Assembly (NCBI RefSeq): GCF_004766055.1
Contig: NZ_SPQR01000001.1
Span: 1 to 64,000 of the forward strand
Source of the DNA: Desulfosporosinus sp. Sb-LF
GTDB taxonomy: Bacteria > Bacillota > Desulfitobacteriia > Desulfitobacteriales > Desulfitobacteriaceae
Length of the DNA stretch: 64,000 nt
Direction of reading: 5' to 3'
Each line of letters starts with the position of its first letter. Positions within the stretch are counted from its first letter, which is position 1. The translations under genes and the position numbers were made by a program. Positions 19,379-26,624 of this stretch are shown piece after piece. Under the pieces are notes generated by a model, which saw nothing but the letters and a program-made list of their open reading frames with translations, searched no databases and was not told the origin of the DNA.

Positions 19379-19783
19379 GAACAACTGTTCCTCATCTTTG
19401 AGCTAGCACATCTTTATGGGTTTTCCACCAGTAATTATCGGGAGCGACTGTTTTTGCTGTATGTTTTCCAATTGGCCTTTTCCAGTCAAGAGAAACGTCC
19501 GGATTTATATAAGATCATTATAGAATGGGAGAGAAACAGAGAGAATTGGCCAACAGAGGAAGGGTATTTACAGCAAGTTGATTGGGATCAGTTTCAACGT
19601 GAATATCGGGATGCTATTGATTTTCGAAAGACACTTTAGCTAATACCGGGTTTGGGTACGGTTGTGGGTGCATGGGCAAATTACGGACTTGTGGATGATT
19701 TAGGGACAGTCGGAATGAATTGCTATCGATTACGAATTGCAGGAGGGGATTGTTTTGACAAAGGTCACTCTGCAAGATATTAA
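19379..19783 (+). pseudogene. EcsC-family protein remnant, N-terminally truncated and interrupted by in-frame TAG
   Basis: Read in one frame from about 19379, this gives the C-terminal half of an EcsC-family protein: a FELAHLYGF segment, FQLAFSSQEKR, DWDQFQREYRDAIDFRKTL, then TAG (19637-19639). The same frame continues as LIPGLGTVVGAWANYG and GMNCYRLRI to a stop at 19783. In relatives I recall, the interrupted position reads LLQL.PG, so a CAG to TAG change explains the stop. The N-terminal half is absent: the terminator region lies where it should be. The first in-frame usual start is a TTG at 19454. It is probably a decaying gene; UAG read-through is a less likely alternative. Confidence 0.72.
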
Positions 19784-20417
19784 AGCAGATACTTATGTTC
19801 AAGGGCTAATTGATGCCGGAAACCGACATCTGGCAGCAATTGGGTATACAGAACATGGGCTCAGGCATGTGGGTCTGGTTTCCCATATTGCCTCGAATAT
19901 TCTGGAGAAGATGGAACATCCTGAAAGGGAGTGCGAACTAGCAGCTATTGCAGGTTACTTACATGACATAGGGAACGCTGTTAACCGCGTTTCTCATGCT
20001 CAGACAGGAGCGATTCTCGCTGCTGGAATTTTGGAACGGCATGCTATGATACCAGAAGAAATTGCAAGCATCATTGGTGCGATTGGAAACCATGATGAGA
20101 TGGATGGGAACCCGGTCAATAACATATCTGCCGCCTTGATCCTTGCAGATAAATCGGATGTGCATCGTTCTCGTGTCCGAAATTCCGACCTTGCGACGTT
20201 CGACATACATGACCGGGTTAACTATGCCGTTAAACGTTCCTTTCTGCGTGTTTATCCGAAGGAACGCATTGCTTTGGAACTCACAATTGATACCGAAATT
20301 TGCCCTGTAATGGAGTACTTTGAGATATTTCTGGCGCGGATGCTTTTATGCCGCAAGGCAGCCCAATTTCTGCTTACTAAATTTGAATTGAAGATCAATG
20401 AGGTCAAGCTGCTCTAA
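19755..20417 (+). CDS. HD-domain phosphohydrolase-like protein
   Basis: This protein of about 220 residues has an HD domain, with HGLRHV early and the metal-binding pair in GYLHDIGN, then GNHDEMDG. HD proteins hydrolyse phosphate esters, often of nucleotides. The substrate is unknown. The C-terminal third (from about residue 135) is family-specific. I chose the TTG at 19755 because GGAGGGG lies 6 bases upstream; the earlier frame start at 19737 overlaps that site. The gene overlaps the tail of the EcsC remnant and sits between yajC and secD. Confidence 0.85.
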   Translation: MTKVTLQDIKADTYVQGLIDAGNRHLAAIGYTEHGLRHVGLVSHIASNILEKMEHPERECELAAIAGYLHDIGNAVNRVSHAQTGAILAAGILERHAMIPEEIASIIGAIGNHDEMDGNPVNNISAALILADKSDVHRSRVRNSDLATFDIHDRVNYAVKRSFLRVYPKERIALELTIDTEICPVMEYFEIFLARMLLCRKAAQFLLTKFELKINEVKLL

Positions 20418-20437
20418 TTCCATTGTTTTCCCTCGGA

Positions 20438-20467
20438 TTGACATTGCAATCCTTAAAGTTTTATAAT
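20438..20467 (+). promoter_or_regulatory. Probable sigma-A promoter of secDF
   Basis: TTGACA (20438-20443) and TATAAT (20462-20467), both perfect consensus, lie 18 bases apart and 49 bases before the secD start. Confidence 0.75.
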
Positions 20468-20515
20468 GATTGTTGGCATGGGCAAGTCCCAGCATATTGA
20501 AAGGGAGGAAAGCAG

Positions 20516-21748
20516 ATGAGACGGGGAAACATCATCAAACTGGTAACGCTTGTGATACTTGTAGCTGTAGCTGTAGCGTTATCGATTAAACCCCTCGTGG
20601 ATCCCGCGAAGGGCATCCCGTTGGGGCTTGACCTACGCGGTGGAGTGCATTTGGTGCTACAGGCCGAGCCTGATAAGAATGGCACTCCAATTACAAGAGA
20701 TGATATGGACAAAGCTAAAGCGATTATTTCTAAGCGGGTTAATGATCTGGGAGTGTCTGAACCCATAGTGCAAGCAGATTATGATAAGAAACGGATGGTC
20801 ATTGATTTAGCGGGTGTCACCGACCCTGATAAAGCAGTGGATATTCTAAAGACAACTGCCAAGTTAACGTTCAGGGATCCGCAAGGTAATGTTGTGCTCC
20901 AGGGAGATGAATTGAAGGATGCCAAGGGAGGGCAAGGCCAAAATCAAGGATTTGTCGTTAACTTAACATTTTCGGCTGACGGCGCCAAAAAATTCGGTGA
21001 TTTAACGACCAAATTTATTGGTCAAAGAATTGGAGTTTATCTCGATGACAAACTCTTGACAAATCCAACGGTTAATACCCCGATTCTCAACGGACAAGCG
21101 GAGATCACCGGATACGCGACTCTAGAGGAAGCAGCAAGTAATGCCGTTCTCATGCGTTCGGGATCGTTACCCGTGAGCATGAGCATCTCTGAGAAACGTC
21201 AGGTGGGTGCATCGTTGGGGATTGACTCTTTACACAAAAGCATTCAGGCCGGAATTTACGGTCTCATCTTTATATTTCTCTTTATGCTTGTTTTTTACCA
21301 TTTACCTGGGGTTGTGGCTGATTTCTCATTGGTCGTATACTCCCTTGTTGTGCTTTGGGTTTTCTGGATGTTCCGAGTCGTACTCACACTTCCGGGCATC
21401 GCTGGTTTTATTCTTTCCATTGGGATGGCCGTGGACTTTAATATTATTATTTATGAACGGGTTAAAGAGGAAATTCGTGCTGGAAAATCGTTGCGGGCTG
21501 GGGTAGAATCTGGGTTTAGCCGAGCCTTTATTACAGTTATCGATGCCCACGTGACGACGTTCATTGCTGCGATGACTCTTTACTTCTTTGGAACTGGTTC
21601 CATTAGAGGATTTGCGCTGACGTTAGGTGTGGGGATTGTTGCTAGCTTGTTCACCGCGATTACGTTTACTCGGCTCGTGTTACGATTGACTGTGGGAATT
21701 AACCCAAAAATGAAGACAACATGGTTTGGCGTTAGGAGGGATGTATAA
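20516..21748 (+). CDS. secD: Protein translocase subunit SecD
   Basis: SecD uses the proton gradient to help pull exported proteins through SecYEG. The 410-residue protein has a first membrane helix (about 6-25), the GLDLRGGVHLVL motif, a periplasmic P1-type domain and five C-terminal helices with GMAVDFNIIIYERVKEE. It is at the short end for SecD, as in other Firmicutes with separate secD and secF. It overlaps secF by one base (TAATG). Confidence 0.96.
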   Translation: MRRGNIIKLVTLVILVAVAVALSIKPLVDPAKGIPLGLDLRGGVHLVLQAEPDKNGTPITRDDMDKAKAIISKRVNDLGVSEPIVQADYDKKRMVIDLAGVTDPDKAVDILKTTAKLTFRDPQGNVVLQGDELKDAKGGQGQNQGFVVNLTFSADGAKKFGDLTTKFIGQRIGVYLDDKLLTNPTVNTPILNGQAEITGYATLEEAASNAVLMRSGSLPVSMSISEKRQVGASLGIDSLHKSIQAGIYGLIFIFLFMLVFYHLPGVVADFSLVVYSLVVLWVFWMFRVVLTLPGIAGFILSIGMAVDFNIIIYERVKEEIRAGKSLRAGVESGFSRAFITVIDAHVTTFIAAMTLYFFGTGSIRGFALTLGVGIVASLFTAITFTRLVLRLTVGINPKMKTTWFGVRRDV

Positions 21749-22698
21749 TGGAAAAAACCGGGCATCCAGCGACTTACGTTGAAGTGCAAAAATTACACCC
21801 ACTTTATTTTAATATTGTGAAGAAACGGTATTGGTGGTTTGCTATTTCGTTACTGATTATTATTCCGGGAATCATCTCCCTCTTCATGCAGGGCCTGAAT
21901 TTAGGGATTGATTTCAAAGGTGGAACAATGCTTGACATGACCTTCAAGAAGGCAGTGACGCAAACTGCTATCACGGATACGATGAAATCAGTGGGGCTTG
22001 AAGGACCTGTGCAATTGTCTAATGGAAACACAACCGCGTTGATTCGAACTGCGGCACTTGAAGAAACAAAACGAAATGAATTACTGACAGCCTTGCAAAC
22101 CAAGGTCGGAGAGTATGATAAAACGACTCTTAAAGAGGATAAAGTAGGTCCAGCGATGGGGCAAGAGCTAACCCGAAATGCATTTTATGCATTAATCATT
22201 GCCATGGGTTTGATGATTGCCTATATCACGATTCGTTTCCAGTTTGTCTTTGCAATCTCCGGGATTATCGCCCTATTGCACGATGTTTTAGTGGTCGTAG
22301 GTCTTTTCTCGCTGTTTAGATGGGAAATTGATTCGACGTTTGTGGCAGCAGTCTTGACCATCTTCGGCTACTCCATTAATGATACCGTCGTGATATTTGA
22401 CCGGATTCGAGAAAATGAAGCCAAGATGAAGCGTGGAGATAGCTTTGAAGACATGGTGGATAAATCCGTTTGGCAAACCATGCGTCGCTCGATCAATACC
22501 GTCGTTACGGTACTAATCGCCCTATTTTCGGTGTATATCTTAGGTGGGGAATCAACTAAGGTATTTTCGTTGGCCATGTTGATAGGAGTATTCAGTGGAG
22601 CCTATTCTTCAATTTTTAATGCCAGCCAAATCCTTGTGGAAATCAAGACTCATCTGAAGCCGAAGCACCGTAAAGGCGGCAAGGTTGTTCGCACTTAA
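21748..22698 (+). CDS. secF: Protein translocase subunit SecF
   Basis: This 316-residue partner of SecD has a first membrane helix (about 29-50), the GIDFKGGTMLD motif and a C-terminal five-helix domain with GYSINDTVVIFDRIREN. The ATG overlaps the secD stop, so translation is coupled. A terminator follows at 22723. Confidence 0.96.
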   Translation: MEKTGHPATYVEVQKLHPLYFNIVKKRYWWFAISLLIIIPGIISLFMQGLNLGIDFKGGTMLDMTFKKAVTQTAITDTMKSVGLEGPVQLSNGNTTALIRTAALEETKRNELLTALQTKVGEYDKTTLKEDKVGPAMGQELTRNAFYALIIAMGLMIAYITIRFQFVFAISGIIALLHDVLVVVGLFSLFRWEIDSTFVAAVLTIFGYSINDTVVIFDRIRENEAKMKRGDSFEDMVDKSVWQTMRRSINTVVTVLIALFSVYILGGESTKVFSLAMLIGVFSGAYSSIFNASQILVEIKTHLKPKHRKGGKVVRT

Positions 22699-22722
22699 TT
22701 TTTAAATAGACCTCATTAACTT

Positions 22723-22757
22723 AAAGAGATCTCGAGAATTATTCTTGAGGTCTCTTT
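22723..22757 (+). terminator. Terminator after secF
   Basis: AAAGAGATCTCGAGAAT (22723-22739) pairs with ATTCTTGAGGTCTCTTT (from 22741) with few mismatches and leads into T residues. It lies about 25 bases after the secF stop. Confidence 0.75.
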
Positions 22758-22904
22758 TGGCGTTTTCAGAATCGTATAAATGGCTTTGGCTCACTTAATT
22801 ATTGAAAGGAATGAATTATATGGTAAGATAGGGCTAAAAATAAGGTAATAGAGCATGAACAATTACCATAAATTGACAGACTTTCAAGCGTGAAGGAGTT
22901 TACG

Positions 22905-23789
22905 ATGCTGAAGAAAATAGTTTCTCTTCTTATTATCTGCTTGCTTATCATGGGAGCCAGCGGTTGTACTGGGACAAAATCTCCAGAAAAAGTCCCAGAG
23001 GATTCTTTACCATCAATGTCATCACACCTTATATCTGAAAATCAATTTGCTGCAACGAATTCTGCAGATGAGACAAATCGTGTTTCGGCGAACAACACGC
23101 CCGGAACTTCAAACGTGTCAAGAGCCCAAGCGGTTCCCGTTTTGTATTATCATTCGGTCATGCAAGAAACTGGAAACGAAGTAAGAATGCCTCCGGACCA
23201 GTTCGATGCTCAGATGGCTTACCTGCTGGCACAGGGGTATCAATGTATTACCTTAGATCAGTTATACCAGACCTCTGCTCAGGAAGATATTCTTCCAGCA
23301 AAACCTTTTGTAATCACCTTTGATGACGGTTACTTAGATAATTATACGATTGCTTATCCTATCTTGAAAAAATACGGGTTTACTGCAACAATTTTTATGG
23401 TTTCGAGTTATATAAATGGAGAGGGATTTATGTCCTGGTCTCAACTCAGAGAACTAGATTCCAATGGATGGAAAATTGAAGGCCATACAGTTAATCATCC
23501 ATATTTGTCAAAACTGGACGCCGTTACAATGTTAAACGAACTTAAAAGTTCTAAGGATTTCTTAGAAAAGGGTCTAGGTCATACGGTTAATTTTTTCGCC
23601 TACCCCTACGGAGACGTCAATGATCGTGTTGCCCTGGCGGTTAAAAACTCAGGGTATGTGATGGCTTTTACCACAGAAAGAGGATGGGCCGATCCAAGAG
23701 CAAATGCATGGCATCTACAACGTGTATATTGCTTTGCCTCTATGGGTCTGAATGAATTTTCACGACGCATTCAGAACTCAAACTACTAG
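22905..23789 (+). CDS. Polysaccharide deacetylase-family lipoprotein
   Basis: This lipoprotein of 294 residues has a signal sequence with lipobox GASGC (Cys about 22). A Ser/Thr/Asn-rich linker (to about residue 80) leads to a carbohydrate esterase 4 (NodB-like) domain. Catalytic features are visible: TFDDGYLDNY with the base and metal aspartate, HTVNHPYLS with the metal histidines, and FAYPYGD. Such enzymes remove N-acetyl groups from peptidoglycan or other surface glycans. AAGGAG lies just before the chosen ATG; an in-frame GTG at 22890 overlaps it. It is followed by its own terminator. Confidence 0.9.
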   Translation: MLKKIVSLLIICLLIMGASGCTGTKSPEKVPEDSLPSMSSHLISENQFAATNSADETNRVSANNTPGTSNVSRAQAVPVLYYHSVMQETGNEVRMPPDQFDAQMAYLLAQGYQCITLDQLYQTSAQEDILPAKPFVITFDDGYLDNYTIAYPILKKYGFTATIFMVSSYINGEGFMSWSQLRELDSNGWKIEGHTVNHPYLSKLDAVTMLNELKSSKDFLEKGLGHTVNFFAYPYGDVNDRVALAVKNSGYVMAFTTERGWADPRANAWHLQRVYCFASMGLNEFSRRIQNSNY

Positions 23790-23803
23790 AATTCACCTGA
23801 TTG

Positions 23804-23829
23804 CTCTCTGAATTAATTCGGAGAGTTTT
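23804..23829 (+). terminator. Terminator after the deacetylase gene
   Basis: CTCTC (23804-23808) pairs with GAGAG (23821-23825), extended by GAA/TTC, and T residues follow directly. Confidence 0.65.
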
Positions 23830-24015
23830 CTATTGTCCAATATGGTTCACTCATTTTAATCCTCCGCTAGTTATAGCGAGGAGATCTAGTTCAGGAAAAG
23901 TGCTATTTCTAGCGGAAAATAGTTTATGGTAAAATTTAACATTTATAGAGATTTAACATATCTTAAAGTGAGCCCAGAAAAATACAGAGTTTTGATAAAT
24001 AGGAGGTTGTTTGAT

Positions 24016-24135
24016 ATGGCATATGGCGTAGGTGTGGACGGTGTTGAAGGCGTTGGATGTAAAAACTTTTTACCTGGAATTGCAGTTGTGGTTGTGATTA
24101 TCCTACTGTTAATCGCAATGGGAATAGTGTTCTAA
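24016..24135 (+). CDS. Tiny glycine-rich single-span membrane protein, type A, copy 1 (YjcZ-like)
   Basis: This 39-residue protein opens MAYGVGVDGVEGVGCK, continues NFLPG and ends in a hydrophobic helix (VVVVIILLLIAMGIVF). The layout resembles the YjcZ family of short sporulation-associated proteins, but the match is by composition and layout, not a recognised signature. The start is fixed by AGGAGG 9 bases upstream. It differs from copy 2 (24789) mainly by lacking three residues (a GC and a Q) around the cysteine region. No function can be assigned from sequence. Confidence 0.78.
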   Translation: MAYGVGVDGVEGVGCKNFLPGIAVVVVIILLLIAMGIVF

Positions 24136-24191
24136 ACCAAATAAGAGTAACAATTTTGATAAACTAAAGGTTTATGAAGGGAGGGCATTTC

Positions 24192-24305
24192 ATGTACGGA
24201 TACGGAGCAGGGTGTGGTATGCCAGTAGGTGTAGGTCGTGGCGTGGGAGTTGGCATTATTGTTATCGCAATTTTAATCTTAATTGCCTTGGGAGTTATAT
24301 TTTAA
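24192..24305 (+). CDS. Tiny glycine-rich single-span membrane protein, type B, copy 1
   Basis: This 37-residue protein opens MYGYGAGCGMPVGVGRGVGV and ends in a hydrophobic helix with the terminus ILIALGVIF. It has one cysteine and one arginine. GAAGGGAGGG precedes the ATG. The helix sequence is of the second type, shared with type D and distinct from A and C. It is 56 bases after gene A and is part of the duplicated block. Confidence 0.78.
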   Translation: MYGYGAGCGMPVGVGRGVGVGIIVIAILILIALGVIF

Positions 24306-24350
24306 CCTCGAAACAGCGAAAAACTAAAAAGATTAAAGGGGGTTAAAACA

Positions 24351-24443
24351 ATGTTTGGAGCAGGCGGAACCGGAGTTGGTGCAGGGATTGCTGTGGTTGT
24401 CGTGATTATTCTTTTGCTCATCGCAATGGGAATCGTATTCTAA
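24351..24443 (+). CDS. Tiny glycine-rich single-span membrane protein, type C, copy 1
   Basis: This 30-residue protein opens MFGAGGTGVGAGIA. It is followed by the same helix as type A (VVVVIILLLIAMGIVF). It is essentially a type A protein without its N-terminal DGVEGVG segment. AAAGGGGG precedes the ATG. In copy 2 (25122) the third to seventh residues change to GACRT, which introduces a cysteine. Confidence 0.76.
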   Translation: MFGAGGTGVGAGIAVVVVIILLLIAMGIVF

Positions 24444-24480
24444 CTTGGAAACAGGTTATACAGTAATTGGAGGTGATCTT

Positions 24481-24582
24481 ATGTACGGGTACGGTGCAGG
24501 CATGGGTGTCGGTGGATGTGCAGGAATCGGAATTATTGCTGTTGCAGTTTTGATTCTAATCGCCTTGGGAGTAATATTCTAA
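24481..24582 (+). CDS. Tiny glycine-rich single-span membrane protein, type D, copy 1
   Basis: This 33-residue protein opens MYGYGAGMGVGGCAGIG and ends LILIALGVIF, the same helix end as type B. GGAGGTGA precedes the ATG. It is the last gene of copy 1, 22 bases before the terminator stem. Confidence 0.77.
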   Translation: MYGYGAGMGVGGCAGIGIIAVAVLILIALGVIF

Positions 24583-24604
24583 AATAGTTGGCAAAGTAAC
24601 TTCT

Positions 24605-24629
24605 GAGGATCCCATGTAATGGGATCCTC
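24605..24629 (+). terminator. Terminator closing mini-protein block copy 1
   Basis: GAGGATCCCAT (24605-24615) pairs perfectly with ATGGGATCCTC (24619-24629) around GTA, followed by TTT. Confidence 0.8.
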
Positions 24630-24788
24630 TTTACGTACTTGGTGCTAAATAGACAAACAGTACTATTGCAAAAAAGAACTCAGATTAGCTCGAAAATATA
24701 ATGGAAAATATTAACATATATAAATCTCCTGAATATCTTAAAGTAAGCCCAAAGAAATACAGAACATGGAAACAGGAGGTTGTTTGAT

Positions 24789-24917
24789 ATGGCATATGGC
24801 GTAGGTGTGGACGGTGTCGAAGGCGTTGGATGCGGATGCAAGCAAAATTTCTTACCAGGAATTGCAGTCGTAGTTGTAATAATTCTTCTGTTAATCGCAA
24901 TGGGAATAGTATTCTAA
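24789..24917 (+). CDS. Tiny glycine-rich single-span membrane protein, type A, copy 2
   Basis: This 42-residue protein opens like copy 1 (MAYGVGVDGVEGVG), followed by CGCKQNFLPG and the shared helix. The CGC pair gives it two cysteines. From the ribosome site to codon 13, its DNA is nearly identical to copy 1, with a silent third-base change, so the duplication is fairly recent or under strong selection. Confidence 0.78.
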   Translation: MAYGVGVDGVEGVGCGCKQNFLPGIAVVVVIILLLIAMGIVF

Positions 24918-24959
24918 ACATTTACGATTCTTATATTTGAGAAATAAGGAGGGTATACC

Positions 24960-25073
24960 ATGTACGGTTATGGAGTAGGTTGTGGTGCACCAGTAGGTAT
25001 AGGCCGTGGCGTAGGAGTTGGCATCATTGCCATCGCAATTCTGATTTTAATTGCTCTTGGAGTTATCTTCTAA
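24960..25073 (+). CDS. Tiny glycine-rich single-span membrane protein, type B, copy 2
   Basis: This 37-residue protein opens MYGYGVGCGAPVGIGRGVGV and ends ILIALGVIF. It has the same length as copy 1 and only conservative changes (A/V, M/A, V/I). AGGAGGG precedes the ATG. Confidence 0.78.
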   Translation: MYGYGVGCGAPVGIGRGVGVGIIAIAILILIALGVIF

Positions 25074-25121
25074 ACAAAATAAGTCAGAAAATAGACTAAA
25101 AGATTAAAGGGGGTCAAAATA

Positions 25122-25214
25122 ATGTTTGGAGCATGTAGAACTGGTGTTGGTGCAGGTATCGCAGTGGTTGTTGTGATTATTCTTTTGCTTATCGCAATGG
25201 GAATCGTATTCTAA
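25122..25214 (+). CDS. Tiny glycine-rich single-span membrane protein, type C, copy 2
   Basis: This 30-residue protein opens MFGACRTGVGAGIA and has the type A/C helix. Its single cysteine and arginine are absent from copy 1. AAAGGGGG precedes the ATG, as in copy 1. Confidence 0.76.
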   Translation: MFGACRTGVGAGIAVVVVIILLLIAMGIVF

Positions 25215-25251
25215 CTTGAAACCATGATTATGGAATTACGGGGGTGATTTT

Positions 25252-25353
25252 ATGTACGGTTATGGTGTAGGCATGGGCGTTGGTGGATGTGCAGGTGTAG
25301 GGATTATTGCTATTGCAGTATTGATTCTGATTGCCTTAGGGGTAATCTTCTAA
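25252..25353 (+). CDS. Tiny glycine-rich single-span membrane protein, type D, copy 2
   Basis: This 33-residue protein opens MYGYGVGMGVGGCAGVG and ends LILIALGVIF. Compared with copy 1 it has only conservative substitutions. GGGGGTGA precedes the ATG. A terminator follows 25 bases later. Confidence 0.77.
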   Translation: MYGYGVGMGVGGCAGVGIIAIAVLILIALGVIF

Positions 25354-25378
25354 AAGAAAACCAAAATTCATCTTGTTG

Positions 25379-25401
25379 AGGATCCCTAAATTAGGGATCC
25401 T
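25379..25401 (+). terminator. Terminator closing mini-protein block copy 2
   Basis: AGGATCCCT (25379-25387) pairs with AGGGATCCT (25393-25401), followed by TTT. It is homologous to the terminator at 24605. Confidence 0.78.
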
Positions 25402-25533
25402 TTTAACGTTTTGAGTTTATTAGTGTCATTTTGCTTTGCAGGATACAGTGTGATGTAGTTGCTTAAAAATATCCGATTTCATTTGTGTGGTATCGATTAC
25501 CAAGTAAAAGATTTAAGGCCGTGCGCTTAAACG

Positions 25534-25572
25534 AAAAAGGGTGCTGGCATTATGAATCCAGCGCCCCTTTTT
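25534..25572. terminator. Hairpin terminator between the mini-protein block and the Trp-rich gene
   Basis: AAAAAGGGTGCTGG (25534-25547) pairs with CCAGCGCCCCTTTTT (25558-25572) with one mismatch around a ten-base loop. It has A residues on one side and T residues on the other, so it may work in both directions. The remaining bases between 25402 and 25664 show nothing I can name. Confidence 0.65.
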
Positions 25573-25664
25573 GGCAGTGCTATTGAAATAAAAGCCAATA
25601 TCTTAGAATGGTGATCATAAGAAAAATCACGTTTATTGAGGATCAGATTTAAAGCCGTAAAGGC

Positions 25665-25763
25665 CTACCACCACCAGCGACGAAAGCCCCACCATGGGCC
25701 AAATCCAAAACCGCCGAAGCCCCCCCACCAAGGAAGACCCCAACCAAAACGACCCCACCACAT
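25665..25763 (-). CDS. 32-residue Trp/Gly/Phe-rich protein of unknown function
   Basis: On the minus strand an ATG at 25763 is preceded by a perfect AAGGAGGT with 7 bases between. It opens a frame reading MWWGRFGWGL and PWWGGFGGFGFG, ending RRWWW. Of 32 residues, 10 are Trp, 10 Gly and 5 Phe, with three Arg and no acidic residue. I recognise no family. The composition suggests a membrane-interface or coat-like peptide, which is inference. It lies convergent to the duplicated mini-protein block and may belong to the same developmental set. Confidence 0.7.
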   Translation of the reverse strand: MWWGRFGWGLPWWGGFGGFGFGPWWGFRRWWW

Positions 25764-25985
25764 AGACAAAACCTCCTTAAATTATCATCTTTGCTAACAC
25801 ATAGGTCTGTAGCTGTGTGATTTCTGCTACCTAATATAGAATATGAACGCTAAAGGATAGATGTTCTATAATTAGAAAATAATGGGTTTTTTATTTATGC
25901 GCGAAGAAAGCAATCTTCAAAAAGGTTAGATTATAGATTATTGGGCTATAATAGCAGAAAAGTATGGGTAGGGGAGAGAGGTTGC

Positions 25986-26432
25986 TTGGGATTCATTCAA
26001 TTAGTATTACTGGAGGGACTGCTCCTTCTTTCAGCAGGCATGATTTTCTTCGGCGGGATTCGGGGAACAGTTGCAGCAACTGTTGCTTTGAGCGGAATTA
26101 ACTTATTAGTTCATGATCCGGTTCAGTTTTGGCGCTGGGAAATCCCCCTTCTGCTTGGAGGCGTGGTAGGAATGTCACTATTACTTATAGTCGGTAGAAT
26201 TGCCAATAGGGGTAAAGTGGTGAGTGGTTTGGTCGGAGGGGTGATCAGTTTAGTTCTTTTTGGTGCCTTTTTCACACCCATCATAGCCATTATCTTATGG
26301 GGTTTGGTATTCGGAACAGGTATTATCCCTAGATACAAACGAAGTGAGGTTTTGTGGAGCTTTGCCCCGACAATTTCACGGTTGATCTTGGGCCTTGGAT
26401 GGATTATTTACGGAAATTTCTTAACTTTATAG
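25986..26432 (+). CDS. Integral membrane protein of unknown function
   Basis: This protein of about 148 residues is mostly hydrophobic, with four or five likely membrane helices (from about 6-25, 30-50, 55-75, 85-110 and 130-147). It has no recognised motif. The chosen TTG at 25986 follows a GGGGAGAGG ribosome site. An earlier in-frame TTG at 25941 lies upstream of a TATAAT (25945-25950) that looks like the gene's own -10, so it is less likely. The gene stands alone before the riboswitch-controlled exporter. Confidence 0.6.
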   Translation: MGFIQLVLLEGLLLLSAGMIFFGGIRGTVAATVALSGINLLVHDPVQFWRWEIPLLLGGVVGMSLLLIVGRIANRGKVVSGLVGGVISLVLFGAFFTPIIAIILWGLVFGTGIIPRYKRSEVLWSFAPTISRLILGLGWIIYGNFLTL

Positions 26433-26493
26433 CCAAAGCAAAATAAATCTTGCTTTCAGGTGCAGTATTTGGTATCTTATACATAAACTATCA

Positions 26494-26577
26494 TTGTCAG
26501 GCAGTATGGCTGGGCTTCAGAACATGGGGCAGCGGAGGAATCCGCGGGACTTCCTTTTATTAGAGGAGTCCTATTTT
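26494..26577 (+). ncRNA. NiCo-type (czcD) riboswitch with terminator platform
   Basis: The leader contains CAGGCAG (26498-26504), then GGGGCAGCGG (26526-26535) followed by a short GCGGA/TCCGC stem and GGGAC. These are features I associate with the Ni/Co-sensing czcD riboswitch class. GGACTTCC (26547-26554) can pair with GGAGTCC (26565-26571), which is followed by TATTTTT, giving an intrinsic terminator. It lies 48 bases before a cation-efflux gene, the usual target. High metal would be expected to turn the exporter on. Confidence 0.75.
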
Positions 26578-26624
26578 TGTGTACTTTAGCAACTAGTTTT
26601 ATGGAAGGTGAGGAGAGTTGAATC

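Larger units (their letters stand above)
23926..25401 (+). repeat. Tandem duplication of a four-gene block (two copies, period about 771 bases)
   Basis: Two adjacent copies each contain four mini-genes in the order A-B-C-D followed by a GGATCC-stem terminator. Offsets between copies are 773 (A), 768 (B), 771 (C), 771 (D) and about 774 (terminator). The similarity extends upstream of gene A: both copies carry ATCTTAAAGT, AGCCCA and AGGAGGTTGTTTGAT. Both copies stay open, so both are probably functional. Confidence 0.88.

Noticed and set aside
24685-24921. Minus-strand open frame of 78 codons over mini-protein A copy 2
   Set aside because: It exists because the A gene and its upstream sequence lack stops on the other strand. 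No ribosome site or family was seen, and the plus-strand gene has duplicate support.
24016-25353. The mini-proteins as a multi-peptide bacteriocin cluster
   Set aside because: The peptides are Gly-rich and hydrophobic, but there is no double-glycine leader, immunity gene, ABC exporter or modification enzyme nearby. A structural, YjcZ-like role fits better. Type I toxins were also considered, but no antisense RNA signal was evident.
24016-25401. The repeated block as a CRISPR array or transposon
   Set aside because: The repeat unit is about 771 bases and codes for proteins. There are no short regular spacers, terminal inverted repeats, target duplication or transposase.
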